This document shows, in pieces, positions 1-5,796 of a DNA stretch of 13,061 nucleotides. The position numbers were made by a program, and so were the translations under genes. The DNA lies in the NCBI GenBank assembly GCA_046760705.1, contig JBHIER010000036.1, positions 1-13,061 on the forward strand, read 5' to 3'. Positions within the stretch are counted from its first letter, which is position 1. Every line of letters begins with the position of its first letter. This DNA comes from JBHIER01 sp046760705 [NCBI: bacterium]. Lineage in GTDB: Bacteria > JBHIER01 > G020348925. Under the pieces are notes generated by a model. That model had not been told where the DNA came from, searched no databases, and saw only the letters and a list, made by a program, of their open reading frames with translations.

Positions 1-521
1 TGCCGGTCTATGGGGATGATGAGACCACCCCGGAGGTTGATGAGGGGGCAGAGGTGGGTGATACGTTGACTTTTTACATCAATGAAGAGCAGGCTACTGT
101 CACAGATATGAATCAAGCAGTATGGAATGGGGATGGGGATATGATGCAAATTGTCCTCAGCGTTCGGACTGGTCCGCCTTCCGTAATTCCTGGAGAGTAT
201 TTTCTTTCTCAGAACTATCCCAATCCGTTTAATCCAACAACCAGTATTCAGTATTCAGTGATCAGTGATCAGTCCCCTGCAACCAGTAATCAGTATTCAG
301 TAAACAGTGAACAGTCTTCCCCTCATATCACCTTAAAGGTCTACAACCTTCTTGGGCAGGAGGTGCGGACCTTGGTGGATGAAACCACGGGAGCTGGCTA
401 TTATACAGTGACCTGGGACGGTCGAGACGACAACGGTGTTGAGGTGGCCAGCGGAATTTATTTTTATCGTCTGAGGGCTGGTGACTATTCCGGCACCAGA
501 CGGATGTTATTGCTCAAATGA
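1..521 (+). CDS. Secreted protein with C-terminal Por-secretion/FlgD-Ig-like sorting domain (5'-truncated)
   Basis: The reading frame is open from base 3 to a TGA at 519-521 and enters from outside the window, so the start is missing; a GTG at 54 is internal. The visible part has an acidic linker, a short beta-rich stretch (GDTLTFYINEEQATV, then WNGDGD), and a classic C-terminal domain starting at about base 195 with QNYPNPFNPTT. This is followed by LKVYNLLGQEVRTLVDE, VTWDGRDDNGVEVASGIYFYRL and a terminal basic MLLLK. In the FCB group such tails send proteins to the type IX secretion system or attach them to the surface. In other phyla they are often only an Ig-like fold, so type IX export is an inference. 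The domain is about 21 residues longer than usual between its first strand (SIQYSV) and ITLKVYN because a heptad DNA repeat sits there in frame. The function of the missing N-terminal part cannot be told. Confidence 0.85.
   Translation, partial: PVYGDDETTPEVDEGAEVGDTLTFYINEEQATVTDMNQAVWNGDGDMMQIVLSVRTGPPSVIPGEYFLSQNYPNPFNPTTSIQYSVISDQSPATSNQYSVNSEQSSPHITLKVYNLLGQEVRTLVDETTGAGYYTVTWDGRDDNGVEVASGIYFYRLRAGDYSGTRRMLLLK
242..318 (+). repeat. Heptanucleotide tandem repeat CAGTNNN x 11, inside the coding region
   Basis: Eleven consecutive 7-nt units run in strict register. Ten begin with CAGT; the sixth unit (277-283, CTGCAAC) is diverged. The last three bases of the units vary (ATT, ATT, GAT, GAT, CCC, AAC, AAT, ATT, AAA, GAA, CTT). 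Three units equal seven codons, so insertion of multiples of 21 nt keeps the host frame open. The encoded peptide is low-complexity, rich in S, Q, N, V and I (QYSV, SDQS, SNQYSV, NSEQS). It lies in what should be a short loop of the sorting domain. Confidence 0.9.
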
Positions 522-820
522 CGGGGGGTTGTTATAGTCCACAATTAACCCGCCGATATCTCTTTCATGTCATCGAGGCAATCAATCGGGATTGGATCGC
601 CGGCATCCATAACACAGGTGCGGGGACAGGTGATAATGGACTTGTCGTTAGGGCTGACGGTGGGGACCCATTGTTGGTCCAATCTGACACCGCAAACCTA
701 CTGACTGTGAAACAGAACCGCAATGTCGGCATCGGAACAGCGGACCCTCGTTCCTTGTTGGAGTTGAGAGTAGACGGAACGGATCATCAAAATGCCACCA
801 CTCGGTGGCAAAGGGAATAA
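518..820 (+). pseudogene. Remnant of a tail-fibre-like protein (NVGIGT motif)
   Basis: An open frame of 100 codons starts at an ATG overlapping the TGA of the preceding gene (ATGA). Its first 20 or so residues look unrelated to anything. From about residue 21 it reads NRDWIAGIHNTG, GLVVRADGGDPLLVQSD and LLTVKQNRNVGIGTADP. The last matches the NVGIGT-x-xP repeat seen ahead of the peptidase S74 (intramolecular chaperone) domain in phage tail fibres and large bacterial fibre proteins. The usual long N-terminal shaft and the S74 domain are both absent, and the frame ends in unrelated sequence over a hairpin. No ribosome binding site is evident. I read it as a gene fragment left by recombination. 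A short translated protein coupled to the upstream gene is possible but less likely. Confidence 0.55.
793..810 (-). terminator. Candidate intrinsic terminator for the minus-strand M14/small membrane gene unit
   Basis: TGCCACC (793-799) and GGTGGCA (804-810) form a perfect 7-bp stem with a 4-nt loop. Read on the minus strand, the stem is followed by TTTTG, a short T-run, and it lies about 70 nt beyond the stop of the 883-1080 gene. On the plus strand the following bases are AAAGGG, so it would not work as a standard terminator in that direction. The T-run is short, so efficiency is uncertain. Confidence 0.4.
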
Positions 821-882
821 ATCCCTCAGCCTCCATTGGCGCAGCCTAAAAGAATTTCAGAATGAAGCAAAGAACAAGGAGC

Positions 883-1080
883 CTATCTCGTAACCAACTT
901 ATAAAAACCATAAACGATCAGGAACCCGATAAATAGAACAAGTCCAATCTTTAGCAAGAAGAATAAGATAGAGGCTGAGATAGCTATCAAAGGTACTGCC
1001 AGAGCAAAAAGGAACAAAAACCCTATGATCACTATCACAGCAACCACGACTATGCCGACAAATTTGAAGAAGTTATCCAT
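883..1080 (-). CDS. Small two-helix integral membrane protein, unknown function
   Basis: The gene encodes 65 residues from an ATG at 1080. A strong ribosome binding site lies just upstream on the minus strand (GGAGGT, about 1085-1090, 5 nt from the ATG), which argues that it is real despite its size. The protein is almost entirely hydrophobic. One membrane segment spans about residues 6-33 (VGIVVVAVIVIIGFLFLFAL and on) and a second about 37-60 (ILFFLLKIGLVLFIGFLIVY). The ends are short and polar, MDNFFKF and YKLVTR. It starts 31 bp after the stop of the M14 peptidase gene on the same strand, so the two are probably co-transcribed. I do not recognise the family. It resembles small hydrophobic stress or phage-shock-like membrane proteins only in general form, and no function should be assigned. 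Confidence 0.75.
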   Translation of the reverse strand: MDNFFKFVGIVVVAVIVIIGFLFLFALAVPLIAISASILFFLLKIGLVLFIGFLIVYGFYKLVTR

Positions 1081-1111
1081 GACAACCTCCGATCCGAAGA
1101 ACTAAGCCGAT

Positions 1112-3934
1112 TTACCAGGGAGCAGGTCGCCTCGCCCCGAGGCCCGGCCCTAAGAGAAGGGCGTTGGCCAGAAGTCGGGCCGAGCCAACAAAGTAGCCCC
1201 TGAAGTTGGGATCGCCAGCAAATAGAATGATCTGTCCTTTGCCTTTACTTTCGCGCGTCAGATAGGCGGTTCTGGTCCACCGGCTGCGGGCCTCCGGCCA
1301 AAGCAGACCGCTCAGACGAAGGCTGTCGGCCGATGCCAGACGGGCCGGTGTCTGCACCGGGGCTTTCGACATCAGGGCATAGGAGGTGTAGAGGATGACG
1401 GGAACTTTTCCGTCCAATCCTGCGGTGAGCCAGTGCTCCTCATCGAGGTCTGCCCGAAGGATGGCACCCCGGGGCATGAAGAGCCGAAGCCTTTCGTCTT
1501 CCCGGGTGAGTTCTTTGAGCCGGGGTTTTCTCTTCTCTCCCACGCCTTTCTCCTCTGTGGTTGGGGGCTTTTGCCCTGCTTCCCACACGGCCCGGCTGTC
1601 TACAGCCGGCCTGGTCGCGGCCAGCTCGTGGGCCACCGCCTCCTCGTATTCATCTATTCTATCAAGCACCTGCCGGCGGAGCCTGACCCGGCTGAGAGCA
1701 ACCGAAGTGTCGGCCGCAAAAGCTGCCCCGGTGCCAATGGCCACAAGTGTCCCGCCCTGCTCAATCCAGGTCCTAAGTTTGGCTATTCCACTCTTGCCTA
1801 TGATCCGTTCATATCCTTTTGGGCCTCCCCACACCTGAGGCAGCACCAACACATTGTACTTGTCCAGGTTCAATCTACCGATCCGATTGATGTCCAGGGA
1901 CGAACTCCGGATTTGGTACCTCCGGTCCAGAAGGTGCCACAGTGCGCCGTAGCTGGTAAAATCGATGGACGCCCCGGCGAAGATCCCTATTCGCGGTGGC
2001 TCGAGAAGCCTGAAATACCCACCGCCCAGATCAGGCCCCTCATCGGCCAGGGCGGTGTTAACACCGTACACGGTGATACCTGTGGCTGCAACCACTTTGC
2101 CCACAGAATCGCCCAGACTCTCGGGATTTCCCTGGTTTCTCAAAAGAACGCTTCCCCTCGAAAAGGTAACCCCTTCGACCTTAAAGGCTTTCTCAGCCAC
2201 TCGAATCTTGTAGCCCTCCTCGAGGAACATAACCAGGGCACGCACGGCGGCATCAGAGGAACCATCGAATACGTATCCGTACCCGGGATCTGGGTTGATC
2301 ACTTGCCCCGAAGGTGTTTCGATTTGGGTCACCGGCTCCGTGGATGCCTTCACCGGTTTTGCGGTCCAGTAAGCATCGACGTTGTAACCCATGGGTACAG
2401 ACCAGGCCGTGACCTCGTAGAAACGAGTCCGTTTCCTCTTTTCCAGTTCGCGTCGCTCTTGGATCAAGAAGGAGTCGGACACTCTCAGGTCGAAGTCGAG
2501 TATGGCCTGGATGAGAGGTCGCATCGGCTGGTTGGGAGAAACGATGTAGGTCCCCCGCGGGAGTCTCTTTTCTGATAGGGCTCGGCCCCAGATGTCATGC
2601 ACATCTCTGGCCATAAACTCCTGAGTAGCGACTTGGACTTCAATATGTTGAAGAAGTAACGTCTCAATGAAGCGACTGGTCCGCTCCTTTTCCCCTGGCC
2701 CGAAGAGGAAGGTTTTAGGGTCGGTTCGATCTTCTATGGCCTTCTTCTTCTCCTGATAGAAGTCTCTAAGCAACTGCTGGCGGTGGTTGGCCGCTGTGGT
2801 CAGGTTGGCCATTGAGCTGACGAAATGGTGATGCACCGACTCCCGGTAGGTGAGGATCGACCCATCCTGTTGTTTGACCAGCGATCCGTCTACACCGGCC
2901 TGCTCATACAGAATCCCGACGGCGCCGGTATAAAGGGACCAGGAACTTCCGTACCCAGGATACCACTCCTCGTTCCACTCGCGGGTATAGTAGCTCCAAC
3001 CATAGCGGTCGAAAGCCCGGGCCTGATCGCGGGCGAAAACCTTCCACCACCGCTTAAGTGTCTCGGTCATGTTGGGGTTGAAAGGCTCTCGCGGTGGAGA
3101 GAAGAGATAGGTGCTGAATGCGCCCATCTCGTGCGAATCGACAAAAAGTTGAGGATTCCATTCTAAGATCGCCTCGACCTTGCCACGAGTTTCGGGATGC
3201 ACGAGCAAAAACCAGTCCCGGTTGAGGTCAAAGAGATAGTGGTTTCCCCGCCCCCAGGGCCAGAATCCAGTGTGAGCTAAGCTCTGGGGGTCAGGGTTGG
3301 GGAATGCACCTGCCACCTGAAGCATCTGAGCCAGAAAGCGTTCCCGGCCGTCCGGATTCTGGAGCGGATCGACGATGATCACCAGCTCCCGGGTGAGCTT
3401 TTCTGTCAGAGAGTCGGTTCCGGCCGCAAGCTGGTAGGTAAGCTGCAGAGCTGCATCGGTGTTCGAAAGCTCGTCACCGTGAATGCTGTAAGCCATCCAG
3501 GCTACCGCAGGTGTGTGCTCGATCAGCAGGGAAGCCTCTCCCTCTCCGTTCAGCTTACGCGGGTCGGCCAGCCGAGCTATGGAAGTTTTGATCTCATCGA
3601 GTCTGGCCATATTCTCGGCCGAACTTATGACGGCATAGTAAAGGGACCGCTCTTCGTAAGTCTCCCCATATTTCTCGAGCTTTACGCGCTCACTGACCTC
3701 GGCCAGGCGCATAAAGTAACCGACCGTCTCCTCATAACCCACCGGCTTTGAGCCTAAAGGGTAGCCGAAGACGCTGTCAGGGATTGGAATGGATGGGTCG
3801 TAGGTTCCCTCAGGGAACCACGGCTCGTCGTACTCCTTAACAAGAGCTTCTACAAAAGTTCCAGACCAGAATAGGGTGAGGGCCACAGCCCCCAAGAGGA
3901 GTGACCACTTCAGAGCTTTCCAAGGTCTTGTCAT
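1112..3934 (-). CDS. Exported M14-family zinc carboxypeptidase with C-terminal glutamine-amidotransferase-like domain
   Basis: This 940-aa protein is predicted to cleave C-terminal residues from peptides outside the cytoplasm. Residues 1-30 form a signal peptide or anchor (basic MTRPWKALKW, then a hydrophobic run ending near FVEA). The M14 domain shows HGDE (zinc ligands H152 and E155), DPLQNPDGR (about 189-197), DLNRDW (about 236-241), DSHE with the third zinc ligand H268, and ILYEQAG with the likely catalytic E344. Around residues 647-745 a Rossmann-like segment (RIGIFAGASIDF ... WIEQGGTLVAIGTGAA) resembles class I amidotransferase-like domains, without an obvious nucleophilic Cys. The start at 3934 is preferred because AAGGAGGTG (3939-3947) lies 4 nt upstream of the ATG. 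The frame extends to a TTG at 3997 with no such site. Similar long M14 proteins are common in FCB-type genomes. The substrate is unknown. Confidence 0.9.
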   Translation of the reverse strand: MTRPWKALKWSLLLGAVALTLFWSGTFVEALVKEYDEPWFPEGTYDPSIPIPDSVFGYPLGSKPVGYEETVGYFMRLAEVSERVKLEKYGETYEERSLYYAVISSAENMARLDEIKTSIARLADPRKLNGEGEASLLIEHTPAVAWMAYSIHGDELSNTDAALQLTYQLAAGTDSLTEKLTRELVIIVDPLQNPDGRERFLAQMLQVAGAFPNPDPQSLAHTGFWPWGRGNHYLFDLNRDWFLLVHPETRGKVEAILEWNPQLFVDSHEMGAFSTYLFSPPREPFNPNMTETLKRWWKVFARDQARAFDRYGWSYYTREWNEEWYPGYGSSWSLYTGAVGILYEQAGVDGSLVKQQDGSILTYRESVHHHFVSSMANLTTAANHRQQLLRDFYQEKKKAIEDRTDPKTFLFGPGEKERTSRFIETLLLQHIEVQVATQEFMARDVHDIWGRALSEKRLPRGTYIVSPNQPMRPLIQAILDFDLRVSDSFLIQERRELEKRKRTRFYEVTAWSVPMGYNVDAYWTAKPVKASTEPVTQIETPSGQVINPDPGYGYVFDGSSDAAVRALVMFLEEGYKIRVAEKAFKVEGVTFSRGSVLLRNQGNPESLGDSVGKVVAATGITVYGVNTALADEGPDLGGGYFRLLEPPRIGIFAGASIDFTSYGALWHLLDRRYQIRSSSLDINRIGRLNLDKYNVLVLPQVWGGPKGYERIIGKSGIAKLRTWIEQGGTLVAIGTGAAFAADTSVALSRVRLRRQVLDRIDEYEEAVAHELAATRPAVDSRAVWEAGQKPPTTEEKGVGEKRKPRLKELTREDERLRLFMPRGAILRADLDEEHWLTAGLDGKVPVILYTSYALMSKAPVQTPARLASADSLRLSGLLWPEARSRWTRTAYLTRESKGKGQIILFAGDPNFRGYFVGSARLLANALLLGPGLGARRPAPW

Positions 3935-3938
3935 CGCC

Positions 3939-3947
3939 CACCTCCTT
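3939..3947 (-). promoter_or_regulatory. Ribosome binding site that fixes the M14 peptidase start
   Basis: On the minus strand this reads AAGGAGGTG, a near-perfect Shine-Dalgarno sequence, 4 nt before the ATG at 3934. It supports this start over the in-frame TTG at 3997, and it places the hydrophobic signal sequence at the true N-terminus. Confidence 0.85.
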
Positions 3948-3993
3948 GCAAGTGTGACTGTTCTGCCAATCGGAATCCCCAGCAAGCGAGTTA

Positions 3994-4018
3994 CCAACTT
4001 TGATGACCTATCAATTGG
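3994..4018. promoter_or_regulatory. Inverted repeat near the M14 start, possible operator
   Basis: TTGAT (4000-4004) and ATCAA (4010-4014) are inverted around GACCT. The flanks add CCAAC on the left and TTGG on the right, giving an imperfect dyad of about 25 bp. It lies just downstream of the proposed -10 box at 4022-4027, over the expected transcription start of the minus-strand unit, which is a usual place for a repressor site. No regulator gene is present in the window. This is inference from position and symmetry only. Confidence 0.3.
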
Positions 4019-4021
4019 TTA

Positions 4022-4051
4022 AATATAACAACATTTTCAGACTAGAATCAA
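4022..4051 (-). promoter_or_regulatory. Candidate sigma-70-type promoter for the M14 unit
   Basis: On the minus strand, TTGATT (4046-4051) is followed after 18 nt by TATATT (4022-4027). These match the -35 and -10 consensus at 4/6 and 5/6 positions. Transcription would start about 80 nt before the M14 ATG. The match is suggestive only, since the area is AT-rich. Confidence 0.35.
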
Positions 4052-4331
4052 GAAGAAAACAGGTGGAAGAAGTAGGCGCTGTAATCGTGCGTGCCTCTAT
4101 ACCTTAGGTTAGGTAAGGCAATTGAGGCCGTAGCAAAAGGGGAATGGATCTCCGCCTTCTCTTTTTTGACTCTCTTTCTCCCTTCAACCAGCGGTCTACT
4201 TGCTTTGGATTTTGCTCGAACGCACGGCGAAGGAGCAAATCCCCACTGCTTGAGATAGCGGCCTCCGGTCCAACGCGAAAAGCAGACACCAAATTCCCTC
4301 TCGATCAGCGGGAGTTGGTGAAAAAAGCCCC
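4052..4331. other. Intergenic stretch without a recognisable gene
   Basis: This is the middle of the divergent region between the M14 and M23 genes. Short open frames occur on both strands (for example 101 codons at 4048-4353, minus strand), but none has a ribosome binding site, a recognisable motif or a convincing composition. The encoded peptides are rich in R, K and S. I see no RNA gene, repeat or insertion element here. A decayed gene cannot be excluded. Confidence 0.5.
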
Positions 4332-4360
4332 TTGATTTTACTCTCATTTTCACCTAAATT
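4332..4360 (+). promoter_or_regulatory. Candidate promoter for the M23-heparinase operon
   Basis: TTGATT (4332-4337), a 17-nt spacer and TAAATT (4355-4360) match the -35 and -10 consensus at four of six bases each. If it is used, transcription starts near 4367. The upstream TTG at 4366 would then have almost no leader, which agrees with the later start chosen for the M23 gene. Confidence 0.3.
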
Positions 4361-4449
4361 GACCTTTGAAACACCATCCTTCAGTGTGGATGTTAAACCG
4401 GTGCTCAGTGCATGCAACCTCAAAATCAGAGAAAGGAGCCATCGATCTG

Positions 4450-5796
4450 TTGACAAAAAGGAAGGTTGCCAATTCTCTCCCCATCATTGTGTTTGTGGGT
4501 ATTGCCATTTTCCTGGCGGGGCGGTATCTCTCCCCTCGCTTTCAAACGTATACTTCCGAAGAGGTTACAGTCTCAAAGAGGGACCTTGCATCTGAAGAGA
4601 CTATGGTGCCTGGGGATACTGCGAACAGTCAAGAGGGAGAGTATGTGTATCCAACGATTTGTGATACATTGAAGAAGGGGGAATCCATTTACTATCTGCT
4701 CCTCGGTCACGGGCTTGACAACAGCAGTATTCACGAGTTGGTTACCGAATTCAACAAAATCTTCAATGTGAAACGATCCTTTCCCGGAGATGTGTGCACG
4801 GTGATCTGCGATTCTCTGGACGCGATCCAGCGCTTCGAGTACAGACGGGGCGACCGGGAGATCTACGTTGTAGAAAGGAAGGGCGATGGATTCACCGGGT
4901 ACCGCAAAGAGGTGGAGTGTGTCAGGCTGGTCAGAGCCGTTGAGGGCGAGATCCGTTCCTCTCTGTATGAAGCCATGGTCGATCTCGGTTTGGGGGCGGA
5001 TCTCATCTTCGCCTTTGCGGACATCTTCGCTTGGGACATCGACTTCTATGTGGACACCAGGGTCGGCGACCGGTTTCGGTTGCTCTTTGAGGAGTGTCGC
5101 CGGGACGAGAGGGTGCTCGAATACGGCCGGATCTTGGCGGCCGAGTATGTGGGCGGAGGAGGGAGGAGGTACACGGCCATCTTCTTTCAGGATTCTACAG
5201 GTCACAGCGATTATTACGACCCTGAGGGCCGATCGGTGCGGAAGACCTTTCTGAAGTCGCCCTTCAAGTACGGTTATAAGCGGATCAGTTCCGGCTTCTC
5301 GTGGGGCCGGCTGCATCCCGTTCGAAAGATCCGCCGGCCGCACTTAGGGGTCGATTACGCCGCCCCCGCAGGCACCCCTGTGGTGGCCACGGCCGACGGT
5401 GTGGTCTCCTTCGCCGGCTGGGAGGGCGGTTTTGGGAGGTGCGTGAAGATCAAACACGGTGGGGGCCTGTATACCACCTACGGCCACCTTTCTCGCTACG
5501 GCCGAAACATTCGGAGAGGGGCGCGAGTCAAGCAGGGGCAAGCGATCGGTTATGTGGGGGCAACGGGCCTGGCCACAGGGCCCCATCTGGATTATCGATT
5601 CATTAAGAACGGCCGCTACGTCAACCCTCTCCGAGTGAACGTGCCGGCCGCATCTGCTGTCAAGCAGGAGTTCAAGGAAGAATTCCGAGGGTTGGCCGGA
5701 GAGATGACCGCGGCGTTAGACCTTCTGTTGGCTTCAGGTCCACCCTTCCCCGAAGGGTCTGGGGGACAGACCGCCGGTTCGTCGTATTCAAAATGA
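4450..5796 (+). CDS. Membrane-anchored M23 peptidoglycan endopeptidase (MepM/OapA-like)
   Basis: This 448-aa protein is predicted to cut peptidoglycan cross-links in the periplasm. The N-terminus MTKRKVANSL is followed by one membrane anchor at about residues 9-25. A central region (about 70-240) includes a LysM-like start (ICDTLKKGESIYYLL) and the WDIDFYVDTRVGDRF segment typical of MepM-like enzymes. The C-terminal M23 domain (about 296-393) has HLGVD (H298, D302), TYGHL (H346) and GPHLDYRF (H379). Most M23 enzymes have a second His two residues after H379; here it is D381, as in some homologues. The TTG start at 4450 is chosen because AAAGGAG lies at 4432-4438, 11 nt upstream, and it puts the anchor at the N-terminus. 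An upstream TTG (4366) and an ATG (4390) lack such a site. The stop overlaps the next start. Confidence 0.87.
   Translation: MTKRKVANSLPIIVFVGIAIFLAGRYLSPRFQTYTSEEVTVSKRDLASEETMVPGDTANSQEGEYVYPTICDTLKKGESIYYLLLGHGLDNSSIHELVTEFNKIFNVKRSFPGDVCTVICDSLDAIQRFEYRRGDREIYVVERKGDGFTGYRKEVECVRLVRAVEGEIRSSLYEAMVDLGLGADLIFAFADIFAWDIDFYVDTRVGDRFRLLFEECRRDERVLEYGRILAAEYVGGGGRRYTAIFFQDSTGHSDYYDPEGRSVRKTFLKSPFKYGYKRISSGFSWGRLHPVRKIRRPHLGVDYAAPAGTPVVATADGVVSFAGWEGGFGRCVKIKHGGGLYTTYGHLSRYGRNIRRGARVKQGQAIGYVGATGLATGPHLDYRFIKNGRYVNPLRVNVPAASAVKQEFKEEFRGLAGEMTAALDLLLASGPPFPEGSGGQTAGSSYSK
5738..5766. repeat. Hairpin in the 3' end of the M23 gene
   Basis: ACCCTTC (5742-5748) and GAAGGGT (5752-5758) form a perfect 7-bp stem with a 3-nt loop. 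GTCC and GGAC can pair outside it (5738-5741 with 5763-5766), leaving a small internal loop. It codes for the low-complexity tail GPPFPEGSGG, beyond the M23 domain. It lies about 35 nt before the ATGA junction, so it could tune translation into the heparinase-like gene or be an inserted palindrome. Confidence 0.4.

Noticed and set aside
242-318. CRISPR-like or satellite array
   Set aside because: The units are 7 nt with no separate spacers, and the array is inside a coding frame. It is a heptad tandem repeat, not CRISPR.
1433-2575. 380-codon open frame on the plus strand
   Set aside because: It is fully antisense to the M14 peptidase gene, whose zinc motifs and ribosome binding site are clear. 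The translation is low in recognisable motifs, typical of a GC-rich shadow frame.
3935-3997. Extended N-terminus of the M14 protein from a TTG at 3997
   Set aside because: There is no ribosome binding site, and the added 21 residues would put a basic stretch before the signal peptide. The ATG at 3934 has a near-perfect site.
4048-4353. Possible 101-aa minus-strand gene in the divergent region
   Set aside because: It has no ribosome binding site, its composition is basic and irregular, and it overlaps both candidate promoters.
4573-5343. 256-codon open frame on the minus strand
   Set aside because: It is antisense to the M23 gene, has no ribosome binding site and no family motif.
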